Positions 43,293 to 51,274 of a DNA stretch of 64,000 nucleotides are shown here, piece after piece. Position 1 is the first letter of the stretch, and every line of letters begins with the position of its first letter. The position numbers were made by a program, and so were the translations under genes. The notes beneath the pieces were generated by a model. That model had not been told where the DNA came from. It saw only the letters and a list, made by a program, of their open reading frames with translations, and did not search any database. Source of the DNA: Stenotrophomonas sp. UBA2629 (GTDB lineage Bacteria; Pseudomonadota; Gammaproteobacteria; Xanthomonadales; Xanthomonadaceae); assembly GCA_002359895.1 (NCBI GenBank), contig DEOB01000007.1, positions 62,251-126,250 of the forward strand. Reading direction: 5' to 3'.

Positions 43293-44227
43293 GCGAACTC
43301 GCTGGCGGGAGAAGAAGAGGATTCAATGCCGGCCGCTGCCATCAACCGGCGCCGGGTAAGCGGGCCGAAGCGCAATGCTTCGCACAGCCCGCCCAGCATG
43401 TCGGCATCGGCCGGGCTGCGCACGAATGCCGGCTGTGCGTTGGCCAGCGGGGCGTGAATGGCGATGGTGGTGAGCTGGCGATACAGCAGCGCCTGTTCGC
43501 GTTGTTCGCGCAGGCGCACGGCCATGGTGGCGGCGCCGCGCAGACGCAGGAAGGGCACTTCGTCGATGCGCTCCAACAGCGTGTCCAAGCTGCCGAAATG
43601 CGACAGCAGCACCGCGGCCGATTTGGTGCCGATGCCGGACACGCCGGGGATGTTGTCCACCGCGTCGCCACACAACGCAAGGTAGTCGGCCATCTGGTGC
43701 GCATGCACGCCGTGGCGCGCCTTCACGCCGGCCGCGCCCCAGCGCTGATTGCGGGCGTAATCCCACTGTTCGTCGTGTTCCAGCAGCAGCTGTGACAGAT
43801 CTTTGTCGGCCGAGACGATGACCCCGCGCAGAGCGTGCTGGTGACCGGCCTGCAGCGCGCTGCCGATCAGGTCATCGGCCTCGTATTCGCGGTCGGCCAA
43901 CACGTCCAGGCCCAGCGCGGCGCACAGTGCCTTGCAGTGAGCGAACTGGCGGCGCAGTTCGTCCGGCGCCGGATCGCGGTTGGCCTTGTAGGCCGGGTAC
44001 AGCGCGTGCCGGAAGCAGCTGTCCAGCGCTTCGTCAAAGGCCACGGCAATGTGGCGCGGCCGCTCGCGTTCGAGCAGGTCCAGCAGAAAACGGGCAAAAC
44101 CATGCACGGCGTTGACCGGCCAGCCCTGGTTGTCCTGGAACTCGTTGGGCATGGAGTGCCAGGCGCGGAACACGTAGAGGCTGGCGTCGATCAGATAGAG
44201 CGGCTGCCGCACCGGGGCGTTACTCAC
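43289..44227 (-). CDS. 5'-3' exonuclease / flap endonuclease (PIN/H3TH fold)
   Basis: This 312-residue stand-alone protein is related to the N-terminal nuclease domain of DNA polymerase I. It has YLIDASLYVFRAWHS, AVAFDEALDSCFRHALYPAYKANR, EYEADDLIGS, VIVSADKDLSQLL (acidic metal ligands) and the DNA-binding GDAVDNIPGVSGIGTKSA helix-3-turn-helix. It probably removes flaps or RNA primers. It lies between a nitroreductase and a NUDIX gene, with four-base overlaps on each side. Confidence 0.88.
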   Translation of the reverse strand: MSNAPVRQPLYLIDASLYVFRAWHSMPNEFQDNQGWPVNAVHGFARFLLDLLERERPRHIAVAFDEALDSCFRHALYPAYKANRDPAPDELRRQFAHCKALCAALGLDVLADREYEADDLIGSALQAGHQHALRGVIVSADKDLSQLLLEHDEQWDYARNQRWGAAGVKARHGVHAHQMADYLALCGDAVDNIPGVSGIGTKSAAVLLSHFGSLDTLLERIDEVPFLRLRGAATMAVRLREQREQALLYRQLTTIAIHAPLANAQPAFVRSPADADMLGGLCEALRFGPLTRRRLMAAAGIESSSSPASEFA

Positions 44228-44799
44228 GGTTGCCAGTCCTGCAGCAGTGCGGCCGGGTCCGGGCGCTCGCGGTCGGGCATCTTCAGCTTGGGCGTGCCGA
44301 TGTGGATGAAACCGACGATGCGTTCGTTGTCGCCCAACCGCAGGTGGCGGGCGACTTCGGCGTCATAGGCCATCCACGCGGTCAGCCATTGCGCACCAAA
44401 GCCGGCGCCCTGTGCGGCCTGCAGCAGCGCAAAGCACACGCAGCCGACGGTCAGCAGCTGCTCCTGTTCGGGCACGGCGTGGTCCGGCTGCAGGCGGGCG
44501 ATGACGGTGACAATCAGCGGCGCATGCGAAAACCGCAGGCGGTCCTTTTCGACCACCGCATCGGCGGCCTGCGGATTGCGCTGCAGGCTGCGTTCGGCAA
44601 GAAACTGGCCCAAGGCATGGCGCGCGTCGCCGCGCAGCTGCAGGAAGCGGTAGGGCACCAGTTTGCCGTGGTCCGGCACACGCACGGCCGACTGCAGCAT
44701 GCGCAGCAGGGTGGCGTCGTCCGGGGCGGGCTCACCTAGTTGTTTGGAAGAGACCGAAAGGCGCTGGTCCAGCGCCTGCAGGAAGCAGTTGTCGGGCAT
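44224..44799 (-). CDS. Nitroreductase family protein
   Basis: This 191-residue FMN-dependent nitroreductase fold protein is close to YdjA in size. Visible features are SAVRVPDHGKLVPYRFLQL (FMN region), HAPLIVTVIARL and the C-terminal GDNERIVGFIHIGTP. It starts the four-gene minus-strand operon, with the ATG at 44799. Substrate is unknown. Confidence 0.85.
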   Translation of the reverse strand: MPDNCFLQALDQRLSVSSKQLGEPAPDDATLLRMLQSAVRVPDHGKLVPYRFLQLRGDARHALGQFLAERSLQRNPQAADAVVEKDRLRFSHAPLIVTVIARLQPDHAVPEQEQLLTVGCVCFALLQAAQGAGFGAQWLTAWMAYDAEVARHLRLGDNERIVGFIHIGTPKLKMPDRERPDPAALLQDWQP

Positions 44800-45110
44800 G
44801 ACTCACCGGGGAAAAGCACGGCCAAGGAGTATAGACGCCGGGTCATGACGGTCAGGCAACCACTTGGGCGTGCAATTCTGTGCACTCCGTCAACGGCCGC
44901 AGACACGCCGGATTAGCCAATATCCCGCAGCCCGCTTAGCATGGGCGCCTAAGCCGGCCCGCCGGTCATGAGGTACGAAGTGCGCACTGCATCACTGACC
45001 CTGTTCAGCTTATCCGCCTACCATGCGCACGCGGGTTCAGGGGCCGCATCTGCAATCAACCATTCGTTTTTCAGTCGTCCAGCGCCCAGCCGGGTGCGGA
45101 GCCTTTGCGC
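44800..45110. other. Intergenic region upstream of the DUF1631 gene
   Basis: It separates the divergent nitroreductase operon and the DUF1631 gene. I see no RNA gene, repeat or clear promoter motif; no open frame has coding character. Confidence 0.6.
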
Positions 45111-47423
45111 ATGATGTCCAATCCGCACCCCGCCGATCCGCACGGACGTAGCCAGAGCTTGCTGGCAATGGCCCGGGAGGCCGCGTTGCCCCCGCTTTCG
45201 CAGGCCTTCAGCAAAGTGCTGGCAGGTTTTGACGACGTATTGTTTGACCGCGCCGAAACCGCCGGCGCTTCGCAGTTGGCCTTTCTGGACGGCATGCGTG
45301 AACTGCGCCGTCGCCGGGACGAAATCGCCCGCCGCTTTGGCACCCACCTGCAGCAGGCCTGGTCGGCGTTGGATGCCGGTACGCCGCTGTCGGCCGATGG
45401 CGTGCTGGCCGGGCCCAATGACGGTGGCTTGAGCCTGGTGCCCGAGCACATCCTTGAGTCGCGGTTGGCGGTGCGTAATTTCGCCACCGTGCTGCTGCGT
45501 GACTGGAAGCAGGTATTGGCGCGGCTGGACCGCCGTCTGGCCTGGATCAGCGGTGTGCCCACGCTGGATGCCGACACCAATCCCATCGGCCCCGAGCATA
45601 TCGGCGTGGCCGTGCACGAGGCGTTCTACACCTGCGAACTGGCCCCGGAAGTGCGGTTGGTGCTGTTCAAGCTGTGCGAGCGTGAGTTCGCCGCCGGCAT
45701 CGGCAAGCTGTATGAATCGGTGGATGAGCGCTTGGCCCAGGCTGGCGCGGCCCCGGAAGTACCGGCACCACGTCGCGCGGCGCCGGTGCGTCCGGCAGCA
45801 GTGGAGCAGGAGGATGACGAGGACACCCAGGATCCCGGCCATGCGCCGATGTGGGCACAGCGGTTTTCCGAACGTTGGACCCAGCGCCGCAACAGCATGT
45901 CCGGTGCGGCCGGGCATGAGTCCGGCAGTGCGGCAGGCGGCACGGCGTTTGACGAGGACGGCGGCTTTGGCAGCCACCAGAACGTGGTGCTTGAAGCCTT
46001 GCATGAACTGCTGGCGCAGACCCGCCAGGCCCGCGAGGGCGTAAGCGCGGCCGGCGCGCTGCTCAATAATGCCAACGCCCAGCAGCGCTCGCTCAACCAG
46101 CGCGAAATGATGTCGGTGCTGTCGCTGCTGCAGGCCACCCCCAGCGCCACGTTGCGCGCTGCGGTGGGCGAGGACGGCGAGTCGCTGGCGCAGCGGCTCA
46201 AGAGCGAAGTGCTGTCCGGTGCCACGCGTCTGGGGGTTGACCCGGCGCAGGCGCATCTGGACCCGCAGGACGAGGACGCCATCGACCTGGTCGGCATGCT
46301 GTTCGACGTGATGCTGGACGAGCGCGACCTGGAGGGCCGCTCGCGTGAGTTGATCGGCCGTCTCGTGGTGCCGTTCGTCAAGGTCGCCATGCTGGACCGG
46401 CGCATGTTCGTGCAGAAGACCCATCCGGCCCGCAAGCTGCTCAACTCGCTGGCCGAAGCCTGCGAAGGCAATGCCGGCGAAAGCCAGGCCGAGCGCGCGC
46501 TGATGGGCAAGGTCGAAGAAATCATCGAAAGGCTGACCGCCGAGTTCAACGAGAACCTGGCGATCTTCCTGACGCTGGAAGAAGAATTCCGCGAGTTCCT
46601 TTCCCAGCATCGTCGCCGGGTGGAAATCGCCGAGCGCCGCGCCGCCGAAACCCAGCGTGGCCAGGAAAAACTGGAAATGGCCCGCAACCGCGCCATCGCC
46701 GAGCTGGACAAACGCGTGGAAGGTACGCCGCTGCCCAAGGCGATCGACGACTTCCTGCGCCAGCCGTGGAGCCATCATCTGACGATGACGCTGCTGCGGG
46801 AGGGGGACGAAGGCGAGGGCGTGGCTGAAGTCCTGAAACTGGCCGACGAGATGCTGGAAGAAGTGTCACAGGCACGCCGACACATTGTCGGCAAGCCTTG
46901 GCTGCAGGCATCGCAACCGGCGCTGCGCAAAGTGTTTGCCAGTGTGGGCCTGCATGGCGATGGCGGTGGCACCGCCATCGACGCTCTGCACGACACCCTG
47001 CAGGCCATCGCCGAAGCCCGTCCGGAGCTGGAACGCGCGTTGCCGGAGCTGCCGCAGGTGGTGCTGCCGAGCCCGCCGGTGCAGGAAGCGCCGGCCATCG
47101 AATTCGGCACCAGCGCCAAGGCAGAGGATTTCGACGATGCCGACGCCGAGCGTTTCCGCCGCATGGAAATAGGCACCTGGCTGGACTTCATCGACAAGGA
47201 CGGCAAGATGCAGGCCGGCAAGCTGTCCTGGGTCAGCCCGATCTCCTCGCGGCTGTTGTTCGTCAGCCGTCGTGGCATCCGTTTCTGCGTGGCTTCGCCT
47301 GAAGAACTGGCGGTGATGGTGCGCTTGGGCCGGTTGCGCGCGCACGTGGACGATGGCGCCTTCGACAGCGCCATGCAGGGCGTGATCGACCGGCTGGAGC
47401 CGCAGGCCAACCCGGCCCACTGA
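45111..47423 (+). CDS. DUF1631 family protein
   Basis: This 770-residue, mostly helical cytoplasmic protein starts at ATG ATG (45111/45114), with GGAG about ten bases upstream. It has the conserved DUF1631 outline: N-terminal ELRRRRDEIARRFG and a middle NQREMMSVLSLLQ, then DAIDLVGMLFDVMLDE and LVVPFVKVAMLDRRMFV. The C-terminal portion is GTWLDFIDKDGKMQAGKLSW, with a beta-rich end resembling a PilZ-like ligand fold. Some family members are annotated as c-di-GMP-associated; no clear RxxxR/DxSxxG is visible here. Function unknown. Confidence 0.8.
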   Translation: MMSNPHPADPHGRSQSLLAMAREAALPPLSQAFSKVLAGFDDVLFDRAETAGASQLAFLDGMRELRRRRDEIARRFGTHLQQAWSALDAGTPLSADGVLAGPNDGGLSLVPEHILESRLAVRNFATVLLRDWKQVLARLDRRLAWISGVPTLDADTNPIGPEHIGVAVHEAFYTCELAPEVRLVLFKLCEREFAAGIGKLYESVDERLAQAGAAPEVPAPRRAAPVRPAAVEQEDDEDTQDPGHAPMWAQRFSERWTQRRNSMSGAAGHESGSAAGGTAFDEDGGFGSHQNVVLEALHELLAQTRQAREGVSAAGALLNNANAQQRSLNQREMMSVLSLLQATPSATLRAAVGEDGESLAQRLKSEVLSGATRLGVDPAQAHLDPQDEDAIDLVGMLFDVMLDERDLEGRSRELIGRLVVPFVKVAMLDRRMFVQKTHPARKLLNSLAEACEGNAGESQAERALMGKVEEIIERLTAEFNENLAIFLTLEEEFREFLSQHRRRVEIAERRAAETQRGQEKLEMARNRAIAELDKRVEGTPLPKAIDDFLRQPWSHHLTMTLLREGDEGEGVAEVLKLADEMLEEVSQARRHIVGKPWLQASQPALRKVFASVGLHGDGGGTAIDALHDTLQAIAEARPELERALPELPQVVLPSPPVQEAPAIEFGTSAKAEDFDDADAERFRRMEIGTWLDFIDKDGKMQAGKLSWVSPISSRLLFVSRRGIRFCVASPEELAVMVRLGRLRAHVDDGAFDSAMQGVIDRLEPQANPAH

Positions 47424-47505
47424 CCGGCATGCGGCAGACAGTCTGCCGCACGGCTTCGGCTTTGCTACGATCCGAGCGTTGATCCACTGCGCATCGGGTA
47501 CCGGA

Positions 47506-48609
47506 ATGGCCGTTGATGTACGGGTGTTGAAAGAAGCCGCAAGCGGCGAACGGCGCGTTGCCGCCACGCCGGAAACCGTGAAGAAGCTAGTGGCCGCAGG
47601 CGCACGGGTGCACGTGCAGCCCGGCGCGGGCCAATCGGCCGGGTTCACCGATCAGTCCTATCTGGATGCCGGCGCGCAGCTTGACGAGGCGGTGGAGCCC
47701 GGCGAACTGGTGCTGTGCGTACAGGCGCCGCCGCCGGCGGTGATTGCGCGGCTCAAACAGGGCGCCACGTTGGTGGGCATGCTGCACCCACAGGCCGATG
47801 GCGAGCGCAGCAGCGCGTCGCAGTCGCGCCAACTGCAGACCTTCCCGCTGGAACGCCTGCCACGCACCACGCGCGCGCAGGCAATGGACGTACTCAGCTC
47901 GCAGGCCGGCATGGCCGGTTACAAAGCGACCCTGATCGCTGCACAGCTGGCACCGCGCTTCTTCCCGATGCTGACCACCGCGGCCGGCACCATCCGCCCA
48001 TCCAAGGTGTTGATCGTCGGCGCAGGCGTCGCTGGTTTGCAGGCGGTGGCCACGGCCAAGCGCTTGGGTGCGCAGGTGGAGGGTTTCGACGTGCGCCCGG
48101 AAACGCGCGAGCAGATTGAGTCACTGGGCGGCAAGTTTCTGGATCTGGGTGTGAGTGCCGCAGGCGAAGGCGGTTACGCGCGGCAGCTCACCGATGACGA
48201 GCGTGCGGAACAACAGCGCCGTCTGGCAGAACATCTGAAGGGTGTGGACGTGGTGGTCTGCACCGCCGCTGTTCCCGGGCGCCCGGCGCCAAAGATCATC
48301 ACCTCCGCCATGGTGGACGGCATGCGGCCGGGCAGCGTGGTGGTGGATCTGGCGGCAGAAACGGGTGGCAACTGCGAAGTTACCCGTCCTGGCGAAACCG
48401 TGGATGTTGGCGGTGTGACCGTCGCCGGCCCGCTGGACCTGGCCAGCATGGGCGCCGTGCATGCCAGCGAGATGTACGCCCGCAACGTCTACAACTTCGT
48501 CACCCTGTTCCTGAAAGACGGCGCATTGCAGTTTGATTGGAACGACGAGTTGCTGGCCAAGACCGTATGGCCGGCGCGACCGGCGGGTGGAGAGATTCCG
48601 CCGGTGTGA
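47506..48609 (+). CDS. pntAA: NAD(P) transhydrogenase subunit alpha part 1
   Basis: PntAA is the NAD(H)-binding domain of the proton-translocating transhydrogenase. From the ATG at 47506 it has 367 residues: VLKEAASGERRVAATPETV, SSQAGMAGYKATLIAAQ, the nucleotide loop VGAGVAGLQAVATAKRLGA, RPAPKIITSAMVDGMRPG and the C-terminal SEMYARNVYNFVTLFL. The split three-gene form is typical of Xanthomonadaceae. The remaining subunits lie 1.9 kb downstream, beyond an opposing sigma-factor operon. Confidence 0.93.
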   Translation: MAVDVRVLKEAASGERRVAATPETVKKLVAAGARVHVQPGAGQSAGFTDQSYLDAGAQLDEAVEPGELVLCVQAPPPAVIARLKQGATLVGMLHPQADGERSSASQSRQLQTFPLERLPRTTRAQAMDVLSSQAGMAGYKATLIAAQLAPRFFPMLTTAAGTIRPSKVLIVGAGVAGLQAVATAKRLGAQVEGFDVRPETREQIESLGGKFLDLGVSAAGEGGYARQLTDDERAEQQRRLAEHLKGVDVVVCTAAVPGRPAPKIITSAMVDGMRPGSVVVDLAAETGGNCEVTRPGETVDVGGVTVAGPLDLASMGAVHASEMYARNVYNFVTLFLKDGALQFDWNDELLAKTVWPARPAGGEIPPV

Positions 48610-48646
48610 GTGGTGTTTTTTTTGGGGGAGAGGGATGGCGTAAGGG

Positions 48647-48700
48647 CAAAGCCAAAGCCAAAGCCAAAGCCAAAGCCAAAGCCAAAGCCAAAGCCAAAGC
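48647..48700. repeat. Nine exact CAAAGC hexanucleotide repeats
   Basis: Exactly nine CAAAGC copies in 54 bases run directly into the GCCCTCA edge of the palindromic element. A single CAAAGC occupies the same place at copies 2 and 6, so this is an expansion of the element's own edge. Confidence 0.9.
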
Positions 48701-48771
48701 GCCCTCATCTGCCCTACGGGCATCTTCTCCCGGTAGCGGGAGAAGGTGGTGCGCAGCACCGGATGAGGGGA
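48701..48771. repeat. Palindromic intergenic element, copy 8
   Basis: CCCTCATC (48702-48709) pairs with GATGAGGG (48762-48769). Inside is CTTCTCCCG, GTAG-like loop and CGGGAGAAG, with GGTGGTGCGCAGCACCG on the right. It has a 35-base block, from GCGGGAGAAGG to GATGAGGGG, identical to copy 9. Confidence 0.85.
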
Positions 48772-48891
48772 GCTTTTGACGCAATGCTTCTCCAGTAAGC
48801 AGCAGAAACGAGGAGCATCGCGCGACCGTTCGGGATCCCGCAGCCATCAGCACTCGGGCACCGCGCAGCCATCAACCAAACTGATCGCCAG

Positions 48892-48942
48892 CCCTTCTCC
48901 CGCTAGCGGGAGAAGGTGGTGCGCAGCACCGGATGAGGGGCT
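48892..48942. repeat. Palindromic intergenic element, copy 9
   Basis: CCTTCTCCCGC, TA loop, GCGGGAGAAGG, then GTGGTGCGCAGCACCGGATG and a G-run. It shares its right half exactly with copy 8, 190 bases away in the same orientation. Confidence 0.85.
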
Positions 48943-49013
48943 CTGGCTGTTCCACGCTTGTGCGGGACGGTGGAACGTCAGCGACCGCTGATCAACCGGT
49001 CAACGCCTGTGCC

Positions 49014-49445
49014 TCAGCGGCCAGGTCGGGCCGGTGGTGGATTCGCCTCGATCCACTGGCGGCGCTGCTCCGGCGTCATCTTCTGCCACTGGTCATGCAA
49101 CTGCCGACGCTGGTCTTTATCCATGCCGCGCATCTTGGCGAACAGCGCTTGGGCTTCGCGCCGTTGCTGCGGCGCCATGTGCTCGAAGCGATGCATGCCG
49201 CGCCGCGCCTGTTCGCGCTGCTCGGGGGTCATCTGCTGCCAGCTGCGGGCATGGTCATAGGCGCGCTGGCGCCGTTCGGGTGAGGCATTCCAGCGGTCAC
49301 GTACCGGAGCAATCAGTGTTTCCCGCTGGGCCGGTGTGAGCTGCTCCCATTCCGGCAGCGGCTGGCCGGCCACCGCCGGCAGGCTGGTGATGGCCATCAG
49401 CAATGGCAGAAGCAGTCGGGGGGTCAGGGTGTTCATGGTTTTCAT
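49014..49445 (-). CDS. DUF3106 exported protein
   Basis: This 143-residue protein has a signal peptide ending LPAVAGQ and then helical repeats of the type WEQLTPAQRETLIAP, WQQMTPEQREQARRG, FEHMAPQQRREAQA and WQKMTPEQRRQW. This is the DUF3106 pattern: each unit is a Leu/Met-Thr-Pro-x-x-Arg segment. Its ATG at 49445 overlaps the end of the preceding gene by four bases. Members occur beside ECF sigma factors. A periplasmic partner of the sigma regulon is likely; this is inference. Confidence 0.8.
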   Translation of the reverse strand: MKTMNTLTPRLLLPLLMAITSLPAVAGQPLPEWEQLTPAQRETLIAPVRDRWNASPERRQRAYDHARSWQQMTPEQREQARRGMHRFEHMAPQQRREAQALFAKMRGMDKDQRRQLHDQWQKMTPEQRRQWIEANPPPARPGR

Positions 49446-49798
49446 TCCATCGCCAAGGCGCCATCGGACCCCAGCCACAGGTACAGCTCTGGGCTTTCGT
49501 CGAACAGCAAGGTGTCATCCGCATCGTTCTCGCCGGTTAACGCGGCGGTGGCCGCTGGCAGCACGGGTGGGGCGGGGCTGTTGAAGCGTACTGCGACTGT
49601 TACCGCGAGCACGGCTGAGCAGGCCGTGGCCAGCCACCAGCCGCGTCGCCGCCATGGCGAGGCCGGCGCATTGGCCTGCTGCCGCGCCTGCCGCAACCGC
49701 GACAGCGTAGCCGGCGAGAGGGCGCCTTCGGCGTGCTGCTGCAACTGGCGTAGCGAGTGGTCGAAGTCATCGTGTGACGAAGTGGGCAAGCGGTTCAC
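49442..49798 (-). CDS. Small membrane-anchored protein, probable DUF3619-like sigma partner
   Basis: This 118-residue protein has a single hydrophobic helix (about 53-70, after WRRRGWWLATACSAV), a cytoplasmic N-terminus with QLQQHAEGALSPATLSRLRQ, and an acidic C-terminus. Size and position between an ECF sigma and a DUF3106 gene match DUF3619-type proteins. It may be an anti-sigma factor, though it lacks the HxxxCxxC Zn motif. The stop overlaps the next ATG. Confidence 0.7.
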   Translation of the reverse strand: MNRLPTSSHDDFDHSLRQLQQHAEGALSPATLSRLRQARQQANAPASPWRRRGWWLATACSAVLAVTVAVRFNSPAPPVLPAATAALTGENDADDTLLFDESPELYLWLGSDGALAME

Positions 49799-50343
49799 CG
49801 CGTGGCCTCCAGTTGTTTCTGCAAAGCGTCGCGCGCGCGCGACAGGTGGGTTTTGACCGAGCCTTCCGAACAGCCCATGGCCTTGGCGGTGGTGGCGACA
49901 TCCAGTTCCTGCAGGACACGCAGGCTGAACGCCTCACGCTGCCGTGCCGGCAATTGCCGCAATGCCTGCACCAACTGCGCGTACTCCTGCTGCTGTTCAT
50001 GCTGCTGCGCCGGGCCGGCGGTGTGGTCGGCCCAGTCGAGGGTGCTGTCCTGGTCCTGTTCTTCCTGCGGTGCCCAGAACTTCAGGCGGAAGCTGCGGCG
50101 GCGCTGCAGGTCGATGATGCGCCGGCGCAGAATGCTCCAGAACAGCGGTGTCCATTCTTCGGCCGGGTGTTCGCGGTAGCCCAGCATGCGCTCCATGGCG
50201 TCCTGCACCGCGTCCAGCGCATCGTCACGCTGGCGCAGGCCGGCCTCGGCAAAGCGGAACGCGCGCGGGCCGATGCCCGCCAGGAAGGCATCCAGCGAGG
50301 CGGGCAGAGCAATGGGCGACAGGGAGGGGCTGGTCACCAGCAC
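49795..50343 (-). CDS. ECF-type RNA polymerase sigma factor
   Basis: This 182-residue sigma factor has region 2 with DALDAVQDAMERMLGYREHP and WSILRRRIIDLQRRR. Region 4 is ALRQLPARQREAFSLRVLQE with AMGCSEGSVKTHLSRARDAL. It starts at the ATG at 50343 and overlaps the small membrane gene by four bases, forming a three-gene minus-strand operon inside the split transhydrogenase locus. Confidence 0.88.
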   Translation of the reverse strand: MLVTSPSLSPIALPASLDAFLAGIGPRAFRFAEAGLRQRDDALDAVQDAMERMLGYREHPAEEWTPLFWSILRRRIIDLQRRRSFRLKFWAPQEEQDQDSTLDWADHTAGPAQQHEQQQEYAQLVQALRQLPARQREAFSLRVLQELDVATTAKAMGCSEGSVKTHLSRARDALQKQLEATR

Positions 50344-50477
50344 AGGGTAGCGTTCCGTTCGGTACTGAGGGTGTTAACGCACGGGGGGCGGATTGGTTGA
50401 CACCGCAACGGTCGCATCGGCTTTGCCAGCATGGTTATGATGCCGCACAGGCCGTTCCAGCCTCGGAGAGCACAGCA

Positions 50478-50780
50478 ATGAGCGATGGGTTCGTAGCGTT
50501 GTATATCTTCATGCTGGCAGCCATTGCCGGCCATGTGATCATTTCGCGGGTGCCGGTGATCCTGCACACCCCGTTGATGTCCGGCTCCAACTTCATCCAC
50601 GGCATTGTGCTGATTGGCGCGATGGTGGTGCTGGGCCATGCTGATACCACGCTGGAAAAAGCCATCGGCTTCATCGCGGTGGCGCTGGGCGCGGGCAATG
50701 CGGCCGGCGGTTATGTGGTTACCGAGCGCATGCTGGAGATGTTCAAAAGCTCCAAGAAGCCGGAAGGAAAGGGGCAATGA
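50478..50780 (+). CDS. pntAB: NAD(P) transhydrogenase subunit alpha part 2
   Basis: This 100-residue membrane subunit has FVALYIFMLAAIAGHVIIS, then VPVILHTPLMSGSNFIHGIV, and a third hydrophobic segment. The ATG is at 50478. PntAB supplies part of the proton channel. Its stop overlaps the start of a small membrane protein gene by four bases. Confidence 0.93.
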   Translation: MSDGFVALYIFMLAAIAGHVIISRVPVILHTPLMSGSNFIHGIVLIGAMVVLGHADTTLEKAIGFIAVALGAGNAAGGYVVTERMLEMFKSSKKPEGKGQ

Positions 50781-51274
50781 CTGCGGTGGTTCCCGCACCG
50801 GTTATGGCGCGGTTGAATGCGCGACAGGTGTTCCAGTGGCTGAGCTACCTGCAGTACCCGGCAATGCTGGTTGCTTTGGCCTATGCGCTACGGCCGATAT
50901 TGAATGGCATGGACGGTGCGCTGGAGGCATATAACAGCGCGCTGCTGTATGCCGGCGTCGGTGTTGGCATGTCGTCGTTGCAGGACCCCACCAAAACCCA
51001 GAACAAAGCCTCCCGCAGAATCTGGGAGAGCCCGCGCAAGGGCCGCGCGCTGTTGTGGCTGCTGGCAGTGCAGGCATTGTTGCCAATCGTGCTGGGCCTG
51101 TTAGGTGCCGCGCTGGTCAACACCGCCGCACTGGGGCAACTTTCGTTGGGGCTGGTGGCATTTGGCTTGGGCATGATCGGCATGTTGAAAACAGCCATCG
51201 AAATGCGTGAGCACCATCGTTTGGACAAGCAGGTCATCACACCGGACAACGGTGTTTCGGAGGCGGGTGCATGA
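50777..51274 (+). CDS. Membrane protein coupled between pntAB and pntB
   Basis: This 165-residue protein has about four hydrophobic helices: SYLQYPAMLVALAYALR, NSALLYAGVGVGMS, LLWLLAVQALLPIVLGL and LGLVAFGLGMIGML. A polar loop contains DPTKTQNKASRRIW. I do not recognise the family. It overlaps pntAB and pntB by four bases on each side, so all three are probably made together. It could be an assembly or accessory factor of transhydrogenase; that is inference. Confidence 0.75.
   Translation: MTAVVPAPVMARLNARQVFQWLSYLQYPAMLVALAYALRPILNGMDGALEAYNSALLYAGVGVGMSSLQDPTKTQNKASRRIWESPRKGRALLWLLAVQALLPIVLGLLGAALVNTAALGQLSLGLVAFGLGMIGMLKTAIEMREHHRLDKQVITPDNGVSEAGA

Larger units (their letters stand above)
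48610..49013. other. Intergenic stretch with CAAAGC tract and two palindromic elements
   Basis: No gene is seen. A 9-copy CAAAGC tract (48647-48700) abuts an element at 48701-48771; a second element is at 48892-48942. The genes on both sides converge. Confidence 0.8.

Noticed and set aside
48647..48942. Possible CRISPR array at the repeat-rich interval
   Set aside because: The hexamers are contiguous without spacers, and the two palindromic copies are too few and have unrelated sequence between them. No cas gene is present.
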